Source of the DNA: JANYIP01 sp031394045
Lineage (GTDB): Bacteria; Actinomycetota; Actinomycetes; Prado026
Length of the DNA: 16,524 bases
Direction: 5' to 3'
Assembly: GCA_031394045.1 (NCBI GenBank)
Contig: JANMWN010000074.1
Coordinates: 1 to 16,524 of the forward strand
How positions within the stretch are numbered: the stretch's first letter is position 1; each line of letters opens with the position of its first letter. Below are positions 6,746 to 13,954 of this stretch, piece after piece. Both the position numbers and the translations under genes were made by a program. The notes beneath the pieces are model-generated. The model was not told the DNA's origin, did no database searches, and saw only the letters and a program-made list of their open reading frames with translations.

Positions 6746-7240
6746 GTGACGACTCGTGGTGTGGTGTACATCCACTCGACGACCTCTGCACTGTGCCCGC
6801 ACGTCGAATGGGCCCTGGCAGGGGTTCTTGGCATGCGCGTGACCCTCGACTGGACCACCCAGCCCGCCGAGCCGGGCCTGTGGCGCGCCGAGCTGTCGTG
6901 GCAGGGCGAGGCCGGTACGTCGGCCAAGCTCGCCTCGGCGCTGCGCGGCTGGGTCCAGCTGCGGTACGAGGTCACCGAGGAGCCCAGCGCCGGCAACGAG
7001 GGCGCGCGGTACTCGTACACGCCCAAGCTCGGCGTCTTCCACGCGATCACCGGGATCCATGGTGACCTGATGGTCCCCGAGGACCGGCTGCGGGCCGCCA
7101 TGCTCTCGGCGATCGCCGCGGGGGAGTCGCTCGAGGACGTGGTCGGCAAGCTGCTCGGCCAGCCGTGGGACGACGAGCTCGAGACGTTCCGCTGGGCCGG
7201 CGAGGGCGCCCCCGTCCGCTGGCTCCACCAGGTGGTCTAG
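6746..7240 (+). CDS. DUF3145 family protein
   Basis: A 164-residue protein. The start is GTG 6746, with AGGAGA at 6735-6740 five bases upstream. It begins MTTRGVVYIHSTTSALCPHV, which agrees with the start of family members as I remember them; upstream in-frame ATGs would add an unrelated leader. Conserved blocks are HVEWALAGVLG, LDWTTQP, AELSWQGEAGT, KLASALRGW, YTPKLGVFHAITGIHGD, GKLLGQPWDDELE and the C-terminal GEGAPVRWLHQVV. The family is restricted to actinobacteria, has no assigned reaction, lacks a signal or membrane segment and is probably cytosolic. As I recall, it sits beside fabF in Streptomyces as well, so its position convergent with the fatty-acid operon looks like conserved synteny. 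That hints at a link to lipid synthesis but does not prove one. Confidence 0.9.
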   Translation: MTTRGVVYIHSTTSALCPHVEWALAGVLGMRVTLDWTTQPAEPGLWRAELSWQGEAGTSAKLASALRGWVQLRYEVTEEPSAGNEGARYSYTPKLGVFHAITGIHGDLMVPEDRLRAAMLSAIAAGESLEDVVGKLLGQPWDDELETFRWAGEGAPVRWLHQVV

Positions 7241-7242
7241 CG

Positions 7243-7272
7243 CTCCATCGCTGCAGCACTCCATCGCTGCAG
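7243..7272. repeat. Tandem 14-base direct repeat next to the terminator
   Basis: CTCCATCGCTGCAG occurs at 7243-7256 and 7259-7272 (period 16). The second copy supplies the 5' arm of the hairpin at 7263-7312. The first copy could pair with the same 3' arm over ten bases (ATCGCTGCAG with CTGCAGCGAT), giving a competing stem. Confidence 0.6.
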
Positions 7273-7312
7273 ACAAGTTGGGGGCCAGGACCCCCAGGAT
7301 GTCTGCAGCGAT
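7263..7312. terminator. Long two-part hairpin between convergent genes, likely bidirectional terminator
   Basis: The outer arms ATCGCTGCAGACA (7263-7275) and TGTCTGCAGCGAT (7300-7312) pair perfectly over 13 bases. The inner arms TGGGGG (7279-7284) and CCCCCA (7291-7296) add six more across a 3x3 internal loop. It lies 22 bases after the DUF3145 stop and 15 bases past the accD6 stop on the other strand. There is no T-run on either side, as is common in high-GC actinobacteria. Confidence 0.75.
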
Positions 7313-7327
7313 CGGGCGCGTAACCAG

Positions 7328-8740
7328 TTAGAGCGGGATGTTGCTGTGGGTGCCGCGTACGGCCGGCGCCTCACGGATCGCCCGGGCGACGGCGGTACGC
7401 GTGTTCCCTGGAGAGATGACCTCGTCGACGACGCCGATCGCGATCGCGCGGTCGATACCCCCGGCGATCAGCTCGTGCTCCTCAGCCAGCTCCTGCTCCA
7501 GTGCGGCCCGCAGGTCGTCAGGCGCGTCGGCGATCCGGCGGCGGTGCAGCACGCGGACGGCGGCCACCGAGCCCATGACGGCGACGGTCGCGCCCTCCCA
7601 CGCGTACACCTTGGTGGCCCCGAGCGCGCGAGCGTTCATCGCGATGTAGGCGCCGCCGTAGGCCTTGCGGGTCACCACGGTCACCCGAGGCACCACGCAC
7701 TCGGCGAAGGCGTGCAGCAGCTTGGCGCCACGGCGGACGACGCCCTCCCACTCCTGCGCCACACCGGGCAGGTAGCCGGGTACGTCGACCAGGACCACGA
7801 GGGGTACGCCGAGCGCGTCGCACATGCGCACGAAGCGCGCAGCCTTCTCGGCCGAGTTGGAGTCCAGGCACCCGCCGAGGCGCAGCGGGTTGTTGGCGAC
7901 GACGCCGACGGTACGGCCGCCGAGCCGTCCCAGCGTCACGCAGATGTTGGGCGCCCACCGCTCGTGCAGCTCGACCCCGGTGCCCTCGTCGAGCAGCCCA
8001 CCGACCAGAGGGTGCACGTCGTACGCCCTCTTGGCCGACTCGGGCAGCAGCCCGCCCAGGTCTGAGTCCTCGACCTTGCCGAAGACCCCCTGGTTGCCCA
8101 GCATCGAAGCCAGCGCACGGGCAGCGCCCAGCGCCTCGGCCTCGGAGTCGGTGGTGATGTGCACGACGCCGCTGCGCCGTCCGTGCGGCTCCGGACCGCC
8201 GAGGCGCTCCATGTCGACGTCCTCACCGGTGACCGAGCGCACGACGTCTGGACCGGTCACGAACACCCGGCCGGCGGGACCCATGATGACGATGTCGGTC
8301 AGCGCCGGACCGTACGCGGCACCGCCTGCGGCAGCCCCGAGGACCACGGAGATCTGCGGGATCCGCCCTGACGCGCGGGTCATGATCGCGAATACCTCGC
8401 CCACGGCGTGCAGCGACAGGACGCCCTCGCGCAGCCGCGCACCGCCGGAGTGCCAGAGCCCGATCACGGGGCAGTTGTCGGCCAGGGCGCGGGCGTACGC
8501 GGCCAGGATGACCTTGCAGCCGGCCGACCCCATGGCCCCGCCCTGGATCGACGGGTCGGAGGCGAACGCGACGGCGAGGGTGCCCTCGACGCGGCCCGCG
8601 CCGGCGAGCATCCCGCTGTCGTCCTCGGCGGTGATGATGGTGAACGAGCCCGGGTCGAACAGTGCCGCCATCCGCACCTTGGGATTGCGCGGGTCGACCG
8701 GCGCGGCCTCGGCGGGGACGACGGGCGTGTCGACGCTCAA
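7328..8740 (-). CDS. accD6: Acyl-CoA carboxylase carboxyltransferase (beta) subunit, AccD6-type
   Basis: A 470-residue protein, very close in length and sequence to mycobacterial AccD6 as I remember it. Shared blocks include GGAMGSAGC, WHSGGARLREG, AAGGAAYGPALTD, FVTGPDVVRSVTGEDVDM, NNPLRLGGCLDSNSAEKAAR, VDVPGYLPGV, RKAYGGAYIAMN and the terminal HSNIPL. The two oxyanion-hole regions of the crotonase-fold halves (GGAAYG and GGAYIAMN) are intact. It transfers the carboxyl group from carboxybiotin to acetyl-CoA (and probably propionyl-CoA), supplying malonyl-CoA; the biotin-bearing alpha subunit is not in the window. The start is TTG 8740, overlapping the fabF stop as TTGA, with GGAG (8747-8750) six bases upstream. 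It is the last gene of the operon and stops just before a strong hairpin. Confidence 0.95.
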   Translation of the reverse strand: MSVDTPVVPAEAAPVDPRNPKVRMAALFDPGSFTIITAEDDSGMLAGAGRVEGTLAVAFASDPSIQGGAMGSAGCKVILAAYARALADNCPVIGLWHSGGARLREGVLSLHAVGEVFAIMTRASGRIPQISVVLGAAAGGAAYGPALTDIVIMGPAGRVFVTGPDVVRSVTGEDVDMERLGGPEPHGRRSGVVHITTDSEAEALGAARALASMLGNQGVFGKVEDSDLGGLLPESAKRAYDVHPLVGGLLDEGTGVELHERWAPNICVTLGRLGGRTVGVVANNPLRLGGCLDSNSAEKAARFVRMCDALGVPLVVLVDVPGYLPGVAQEWEGVVRRGAKLLHAFAECVVPRVTVVTRKAYGGAYIAMNARALGATKVYAWEGATVAVMGSVAAVRVLHRRRIADAPDDLRAALEQELAEEHELIAGGIDRAIAIGVVDEVISPGNTRTAVARAIREAPAVRGTHSNIPL

Positions 8741-10023
8741 GAGGCGCTCCGGAAGATGACGGCGACGTTGTGGCCGCCGAAGCCGAACGAGTTGTTGAGC
8801 GCCGCGATCGGGCCGTCGGGCAGCACCCGGGGGGCGCCGCTCACGATGTCGAGCGCGACCTCGTCGTCGGGGTCGTCGAGGTTGATGGTCGGCGGCGCGA
8901 GCCGGTGGTGCAGGGCGAGCACGGTGGCGATCGACTCGACCGCACCGGCCGCTCCGAGCAGGTGCCCGGTCATCGACTTGGTGGCCGAGACGGCGACGTT
9001 GTCGGCGTCGCTGCCGAGAACCCCGCGGATCGCGGCGGCCTCGGCGACGTCGCCCTGCGGGGTGGACGTCGCGTGCGCGTTGGCGTGCACCAGGTCGGAC
9101 GCGACCAGACCTGCGTCCTGGAGCGCAAACGCGATGGCGCGCTTGGCTCCCGCGCCGACGGGGTCGGGCTGCGCGATGTGGTGGCCGTCGGAGGTGATTC
9201 CGGAGCCGGCGACCACGCCGTAGACGCGCGCGCCGCGAGCAGCGGCATGGGCCTCGGACTCCAGGATCAGCACGCCGGCCCCCTCGCCGAGGACGAACCC
9301 GTCGCGGCCCTTGTCGTACGGGCGGGAGGCTCGGCCAGGCTCGTCGTTCCGCTTGGAGAGCGCCATCATCGCGGCGAATGCGGCCATCGGCAGCGGGTGG
9401 ATACAGGCCTCGGTGCCGCCAGCGACGACGATGTCAGCTCGTCCGGACCGGATCATGTGCACGGCGTACGTGACCGCCTCGGCGCCGGACGCGCAGGCCG
9501 AGACCGGCGTGTGCACGCCAGCCTGAGCCTTGAGCTCGATGCCGACGTACCCGGCCGGACCGTTCGGCATCAGCGCGGGGATGGTGTGCGGTGAGACCCG
9601 GCGGGCACCCTTCTCGCGCATGGTGTCCCACGCGTTGAGCAGGCTCACCGCCCCGCCGATCCCGGAGGCGATCACCACGCCGAGGCGTAGCGGATCGACC
9701 TCCGGGGAGCCGGCATCCTTCCAGGCTTCCCTGGTGGCGATGAGGGCGAACTGCTCGCTGCGGTCGAGCTTGCGAGCCTCGACCCGGTCCATGACCTCGA
9801 GCGGCTCGACCAGCGCGGTGGCGGCGAAGCGCACCGGCAGGTCCTCTGCCCACGGCTGGGTCAACGCACGGCCCCCGGGGGTGCCCGCGAGCAGGGCGGC
9901 CCAGGTGCTCGGCACGTCACCACCGATCGGCGTCGTCATGCCGAGTCCGGTGACCACCACGGTTGTCTGGTCCGTACGCGCGGTCTGCCTGGCGGTCGGG
10001 GCGGAGTCGGTCTGCTGGGCCAC
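8737..10023 (-). CDS. fabF: Beta-ketoacyl-ACP synthase II
   Basis: A 428-residue KAS II, which condenses malonyl-ACP with acyl-ACP during elongation. The catalytic residues are C177 (SACASGAE), H317 (NAHATSTPQGD), K349 and H354 (KSMTGHLLGAAG). Their spacing (140, 172 and 177 from the Cys) equals that of E. coli FabF C163/H303/K335/H340. GFGGHN near the C-terminus closes the active site. The start is GTG 10023 with AGGAGG about nine bases upstream, and the first 20 residues form a flexible, poorly conserved leader. It lies 61 bases after acpP and overlaps accD6 by four bases. It is the only ketoacyl synthase of this class here, unlike the kasA-kasB pair of mycobacteria, so no dedicated meromycolate extension is indicated. 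Confidence 0.97.
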   Translation of the reverse strand: MAQQTDSAPTARQTARTDQTTVVVTGLGMTTPIGGDVPSTWAALLAGTPGGRALTQPWAEDLPVRFAATALVEPLEVMDRVEARKLDRSEQFALIATREAWKDAGSPEVDPLRLGVVIASGIGGAVSLLNAWDTMREKGARRVSPHTIPALMPNGPAGYVGIELKAQAGVHTPVSACASGAEAVTYAVHMIRSGRADIVVAGGTEACIHPLPMAAFAAMMALSKRNDEPGRASRPYDKGRDGFVLGEGAGVLILESEAHAAARGARVYGVVAGSGITSDGHHIAQPDPVGAGAKRAIAFALQDAGLVASDLVHANAHATSTPQGDVAEAAAIRGVLGSDADNVAVSATKSMTGHLLGAAGAVESIATVLALHHRLAPPTINLDDPDDEVALDIVSGAPRVLPDGPIAALNNSFGFGGHNVAVIFRSAS

Positions 10024-10065
10024 GGTCGTGGTCCTCCTCGCTGGTCGGTGCCTTCGGCGCTGCTC

Positions 10066-10085
10066 AGGCGTGCGGTCGCACGCCT
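10066..10085 (-). promoter_or_regulatory. Stem-loop directly after the acpP stop
   Basis: AGGCGTGCG (10066-10074) and CGCACGCCT (10077-10085) are perfect inverted arms (eight pairs with a GGTC loop is the realistic form). The arm touches the TGA of acpP. With no T-run and fabF continuing on the same strand, it is more likely an mRNA-stabilising or partial-termination element that raises acpP output relative to fabF and accD6. Confidence 0.55.
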
Positions 10086-10330
10086 CAGGCGCCGGCCTTC
10101 TCGATGTACGTCACGGCGTCGCCGACGGTCTTGAGGTCCTTGACGTCGTCGTCCGGGATCTTGACGTCGAACTTCTCCTCTGCGGCGACGACGACCTCGA
10201 CCATCGACAGCGAGTCGATGTCCAGGTCGTCGACGAAGGACTTGTCGAGCTGCACGTCGTCGACCGGGACTCCGGCGACCTCGTTCACGATGTCGGCGAG
10301 GCCGGAGAGGATCTCCTGCTGGGTGGCCAT
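10085..10330 (-). CDS. acpP: Acyl carrier protein
   Basis: An 81-residue acidic protein of the usual ACP size. The phosphopantetheine attachment serine is S40 in DIDSLSMVE, followed by the helix III region EEKFDVKIPDDDVKDL and the conserved TVGDAVTYI. Holo-ACP carries the growing acyl chain among FabD, FabH, FabF and the reductases. The start is ATG 10330 with AAGGAG nine bases upstream. A 101-base spacer separates it from fabH and a hairpin follows its stop, so its mRNA level may be set separately from its neighbours, as is often needed for this abundant protein. Confidence 0.97.
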   Translation of the reverse strand: MATQQEILSGLADIVNEVAGVPVDDVQLDKSFVDDLDIDSLSMVEVVVAAEEKFDVKIPDDDVKDLKTVGDAVTYIEKAGA

Positions 10331-10431
10331 GCTGGGGGGCTCCTTCGTCAGATGGTCAGGGGGCGGTGTGTTGCTCAGCTGGCAGGCTAGCGGCTCGCGA
10401 GGCCTTCCCGGTTGCCGGGCGGTCGCGGGGA
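10331..10431. promoter_or_regulatory. fabH-acpP spacer with small hairpin and possible internal promoter
   Basis: This is the longest gap between structural genes of the operon. It holds a short stem CCCGG-TTG-CCGGG (10407-10419) just past the fabH stop. On the minus strand TAGCCT (10384-10389) could be a -10 for extra acpP transcription. No consensus -35 is visible, so the internal promoter is tentative. Confidence 0.3.
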
Positions 10432-11442
10432 TCAGGGGAGCGTGACGACCTGGGCGGCGTACGACAGGCCCGCGCCGTAGCCGATCAGCAGGGCGGTACC
10501 CCCATGGGGCGCCTCACCGTTGTCGAGGAGGCGTTCCATCGCGAGCGGGACCGACGCCGCGGAGGTGTTGCCGGTGTCCACGATGTCCCTGGCGACGGCC
10601 ACGTGCTCGGGCAGCCCGAGCTTCTTGACCATCGCCTCGACGATCCGCAGGTTGGCCTGGTGGGGGATGAACGCGTCGAGCTGGTCGGCGCGTACGCCGG
10701 CCTTGTCGAGCGCCTGCTGGCAGACCGGCGCCATCTGGAACACCGCCCAGCGGAAGACCTGCTGGCCGTTCATCGACAGCGTCGGGAACTTGTGGGTGGG
10801 GTCGTCGCGAAGGGTGTACCAGGGGACGTCCTGGGTGATGGCGTCGGCCTGCCCGCCGTCCGCGCCCCACACGACCGGGCCGATGCCCGGGGTGTCGGAG
10901 GGTCCGACGACAGCGGCCCCGGCGCCGTCGCCGAAGATGAAGGCGGAGCCGCGGTCGTACGGGTCGACCATGTCGGTGAGCTTCTCGACACCGACCACCA
11001 GGACGTACTCGGCCGAGCCGCCACGCACCATGTCGTTGGCGAGCGCGAGGGCGTGGCAGAAGCCGGCGCAGGCGGCCGAGATGTCGAACGCGGCCGCCTT
11101 GGTCGTACCCAGCCGATGGCCCAGAACCGCTGCTGCCGAAGGGGTCTGCAGCAGGTGGGTGACCGTGGCGACGATGACGCAGCCGAGCTGGTCCGCCGTC
11201 ACGCCTGCGTGCGCGAGCGCCTTCTCGGACGCGACCAGAGCCATGTCGACCACGGTCTCGTCGTCCGCGGCGCGGTGCCGGGTCTGGATCCCGGAACGCT
11301 CGCGGATCCACTCGTCGGAGGAGTCGATCTTGTCGACGATCTCGGAGTTCGGCACGACCCGGGTGGGGCGGTAGCCGCCGATCCCGAGCATCTTGGCGTA
11401 CGGGGCTCCCGTACCCATCGTGAACGCCGGGGCCCCGCTCAC
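10432..11442 (-). CDS. fabH: Beta-ketoacyl-ACP synthase III
   Basis: A 336-residue KAS III, which starts chains by condensing an acyl-CoA primer with malonyl-ACP. The catalytic triad is C125 (SAACAGFCHA), H261 (IPHQANLR) and N292 (DTGNTSAAS), with the spacing expected of actinobacterial FabH. Other family marks are SSDEWIRERSGIQTR at the N-terminus, FIFGDGAGAAVV, and GYGAGLSYAAQ at the C-terminus. I chose GTG 11442 because it overlaps the fabD stop as GTGA, a coupling arrangement; ATG 11418 is an in-frame alternative eight codons in. The primer specificity (acetyl or branched) cannot be read from the sequence by eye. Confidence 0.96.
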   Translation of the reverse strand: MSGAPAFTMGTGAPYAKMLGIGGYRPTRVVPNSEIVDKIDSSDEWIRERSGIQTRHRAADDETVVDMALVASEKALAHAGVTADQLGCVIVATVTHLLQTPSAAAVLGHRLGTTKAAAFDISAACAGFCHALALANDMVRGGSAEYVLVVGVEKLTDMVDPYDRGSAFIFGDGAGAAVVGPSDTPGIGPVVWGADGGQADAITQDVPWYTLRDDPTHKFPTLSMNGQQVFRWAVFQMAPVCQQALDKAGVRADQLDAFIPHQANLRIVEAMVKKLGLPEHVAVARDIVDTGNTSAASVPLAMERLLDNGEAPHGGTALLIGYGAGLSYAAQVVTLP

Positions 11443-12617
11443 GCCGGCACCGCCTCGGGGTGCAGGCGTACCAGTGGCTGGCCGGGCGAGACCGGGTCGC
11501 CGTCCTCGACGAGCCACTCGACCACGTGGCCACCGTGGGGCGCGGTGACCGGCTGCTCGTCGCGCAGCGTGATGACCTTGCCGACCGTAGCGCCGGGGGC
11601 GAGGAGGTCGGTGCTGTCGCCACGACGGAACGTCCCCTTGGCCGGGGCCACGAGCAGGCGCCAGGTGGGCATGTCCGAGACCGGGTTGCTGCTGCCGTGC
11701 CGGGCCACGAGGTCACGCGCGGCCTCGAGGTCGTCCGGGGTCTTCAGCGCCACGGTCTCGACGCCGGGGATCGCGCGCTTGGCCAGGCCGACGAGGGTGC
11801 CGGCCGGGGGCAGCTCCAGGATCCCGGTCACGCCGAGGTCGGCCATGGTGCGCATGCAGAGGTCCCAGCGGACGGGGTTGGCGACCTGCTCGACGATGCG
11901 GCGCAGCACCTGCCTGCCGTCATGGACGACGGCTCCGTCGCGGTTCGAGAGGACGCGGGTACGCGGGTCGTGGGTGCTGACCGAGGCGGCCAGGGACTTG
12001 AGCGCGCCCACCGCGGGGACCATGTGCTCGGTGTGGAAGGCGCCGGCGACCTCGAGCGGGCGAAGGCGGGCTCCCTCGGGTGGGTCGGCCTGGAGCGCGG
12101 CGAGCTGTTCGAGGGTGCCGCCGGCGACGATCTGGCCGGCGCCGTTCTCGTTGGCGGCGACGAGACCGTGCTCCGTGAGCTTGGCAAGGATGACGTCGCG
12201 TTCACCGCCGAGGATGGCGGTCATGCCGGTCGGCGTGGTCGCCGCGGCCCTGGCCCTGGCCCGGCCGCGCTCGCGTACCAGGACCATCGCCTGCTCGGCG
12301 CTGATCACGTGCGCCGCAGCGGCGGCGGTGAGCTCGCCGACCGAGTGCCCGGCGCCTACGCCGACCTTGCCGAAGGCCTCGGTGGGGTGCGGGAAGAGCT
12401 CGAGCAGCGGGATCAGCCCTGCGGCGACGATCAGCGGCTGGGCGATTGCGGTGTCGCGGATCGTCTCCGCGTCCGCCTCGGTGCCGTAGTGGGCGAGGTC
12501 CAGCCCCGCGCAGGCCGAGAGCCAGCCGAGCCGGTTGGCCACGCTGGGCAGCTCCAGCCAGGGGGCGAGGAAGCCGGGGACCTGGGCGCCCTGTCCGGGC
12601 GCGACGATGGCTAGCAC
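11439..12617 (-). CDS. fabD: Malonyl-CoA:ACP transacylase with C-terminal biotinyl-like extension
   Basis: A 392-residue protein. Residues 1 to about 306 are a complete FabD: APGQGAQ at the N-terminus, nucleophile S92 in GHSVGE, H195 in GAFHTEHM, NENGAGQIVAGG and ELPPAGTLVGLAKR. It moves malonate from CoA to ACP. The usual family length is about 300 residues. Here residues of about 316-392 continue with LLVAPAKGTFRRG, LAPGATVGKVITL and APHGGHVVEWLVEDGDPVSP, then GQPLVRLHPE. This has the GTF, VxxG and DGxxVxxGQPL rhythm of a biotinyl/lipoyl barrel-sandwich domain, but the hairpin that should carry the MKM lysine is replaced by RDEQPV. An internal ATG at 11672 has no ribosome site, so a fusion is likelier than a separate gene. 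The start is GTG 12617 (MLAIVAPGQG), with only a weak AGGGG just upstream. It overlaps fabH by four bases. Confidence 0.95.
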   Translation of the reverse strand: MLAIVAPGQGAQVPGFLAPWLELPSVANRLGWLSACAGLDLAHYGTEADAETIRDTAIAQPLIVAAGLIPLLELFPHPTEAFGKVGVGAGHSVGELTAAAAAHVISAEQAMVLVRERGRARARAAATTPTGMTAILGGERDVILAKLTEHGLVAANENGAGQIVAGGTLEQLAALQADPPEGARLRPLEVAGAFHTEHMVPAVGALKSLAASVSTHDPRTRVLSNRDGAVVHDGRQVLRRIVEQVANPVRWDLCMRTMADLGVTGILELPPAGTLVGLAKRAIPGVETVALKTPDDLEAARDLVARHGSSNPVSDMPTWRLLVAPAKGTFRRGDSTDLLAPGATVGKVITLRDEQPVTAPHGGHVVEWLVEDGDPVSPGQPLVRLHPEAVPA

Positions 12618-12712
12618 CCCTCAACCGTGGTGCAGGAGCGGCCGTGGCGGCGGTATCGACCCCGACGACGATGCGCGCCATAGGTTGTCGGGTTCCTCCA
12701 ACTGGAGGTTTC
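12618..12712 (-). promoter_or_regulatory. Spacer between the PucR-type regulator and fabD with two inverted repeats
   Basis: It holds CCTCC-AACT-GGAGG (12695-12708) just past the regulator stop, and CCCGAC (12661-12666) facing GTCGGG (12687-12692), which extends to nine pairs with a G-T wobble. Either could be an operator for the adjacent regulator or a weak attenuator ahead of fabD. I find no convincing -35/-10 pair and no strong ribosome site before the GTG. Confidence 0.35.
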
Positions 12713-13927
12713 CTACAGATGTGCGTGACGTTTCGCCGCGTCGTCGAGGCGGCCGAGGGTGAGCGCGATGCGCAGTGCGAACGCCCCTCGCGCCTCGGTG
12801 GCCACGAAGCCGGTCACCTCGGAGACCCTTCTCAGGCGGTAGCGCACGGTGTTGGGGTGCACGAACAGCGCGCGCGCCGCGCCCTCGATCGAGCCGGAGG
12901 CGTCCAGGTACGAGGTCAGCGTCACGAGCAGGTCTCCTGCGCCGTCCGCGAGGGAGGCGTACCCCTGCTCGATCAGGCGGGCCCGCGCCCCGGCGTCGCC
13001 GTCCAGGGCTCGCTCGGGCAGGAGCTGTTCTGAGGCGACCGGCCTCGGGGCGCCCGGCCACGCGGCGGCGGCCCGAAGTGCGGCGACGGCCTCGGCCGCG
13101 CTGAGGGCCGCGGAGGTGAGGTCGGCGACGACCGGGCCGGCCACCACCGGGCCCGGCGCGAACTGGCCGGCCATCGCGCGCGCCGCCGCCACCGGGTCGA
13201 CCACGCCGTCGATCGCGACGACCAGCCGGTCGCCTTGTACGGCGCTGATCACGTCGAGCCTTGCCGCCTTGGCCGCGCGCTGGACGCCGTCCGCCACCGC
13301 GTCCGGCGAGGCATCTGTGGCCAGGCCGACCACCACGGCCACCTGGCCGCGCTGACCCCAGCCCAGGGCGGACGCCCTCGAGCGGATCGCCTCGTCGATG
13401 TCGCCACGGAGCAGGGCGTCCACCACGAGGGCCTCGAGGCGGGCGTCCCAGGCGCCGCGGGCCTCGGCGGCCTGGGCGTAGATCGCGGCTGCGGCGAAGG
13501 CGATCTCGCGGGAGTACAGGAGCACCGACTCGCGTACCAGCTGCTCGTCCCCGGGTGCCGCGAGCTCGTGCGCCTTGTCCTCGACCACGCCGATCGTGGC
13601 CCGGATCAGCTCGACGGTCTGCTGCAGGGTCACGGCGCGAGCCAGTTCACGCGGAGCGGTGCCGAACACGTCGGCGGTGATGGCGAGGCCAGGCCCGGGG
13701 TCGCGGAACCACTCGATGAACGCGGCGATGCCCGCCTGGGCGACCAGGCCGACCCACGAGCGTTCGTCCGGCGGCATCGCGCGGTACCACGGCAGCGTCT
13801 CGTCCATGCGCTGGATCGCGTCGGTGGCCAGCTGGGCGATGGCTCGCTCGAATCGGCGTACCGTCGCCGCCCGGTCGTTCGCCACCGTCCCAGCGTAGGC
13901 CGCGCCGACCTTCGCGGGGGCGCTCAC
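12713..13927 (-). CDS. fasR: PucR-family transcriptional regulator, FasR-like activator of the fatty-acid operon
   Basis: A 404-residue protein from GTG 13927; TTG 13945 and GTG 13885 are in-frame alternatives and none has a strong ribosome site. The N-terminal part contains MDETLPWYRAMPPDERSWVG and AGIAAFIEWFRDPGPG, which I recall from FasR proteins of Streptomyces. The C-terminal PucR helix-turn-helix is at about residues 335-380: LDASGSIEGAARALFVHPNT, then VRYRLRRVSEVTG. The first gene upstream of fabD in Streptomyces is also such a regulator and is needed for transcription of the fab operon; mycobacterial FasR belongs to another family. So a dedicated activator of the downstream genes is the natural reading. 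The ligand is unknown; acyl-CoA sensing would be inference only. Confidence 0.88.
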   Translation of the reverse strand: MSAPAKVGAAYAGTVANDRAATVRRFERAIAQLATDAIQRMDETLPWYRAMPPDERSWVGLVAQAGIAAFIEWFRDPGPGLAITADVFGTAPRELARAVTLQQTVELIRATIGVVEDKAHELAAPGDEQLVRESVLLYSREIAFAAAAIYAQAAEARGAWDARLEALVVDALLRGDIDEAIRSRASALGWGQRGQVAVVVGLATDASPDAVADGVQRAAKAARLDVISAVQGDRLVVAIDGVVDPVAAARAMAGQFAPGPVVAGPVVADLTSAALSAAEAVAALRAAAAWPGAPRPVASEQLLPERALDGDAGARARLIEQGYASLADGAGDLLVTLTSYLDASGSIEGAARALFVHPNTVRYRLRRVSEVTGFVATEARGAFALRIALTLGRLDDAAKRHAHL

Positions 13928-13954
13928 GTTGTAGAAGCCCCACAACCAGACCCC

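Noticed and set aside
11439..11672. The FabD extension as a separate small gene starting at ATG 11672
   Set aside because: No ribosome site precedes that ATG and the frame is continuous with fabD, so a fusion is the simpler reading.
10366..12489. A 707-codon open frame on the plus strand
   Set aside because: It runs antisense across fabH and fabD, whose catalytic residues and spacing are unmistakable. Long opposite-strand frames are expected at this GC.
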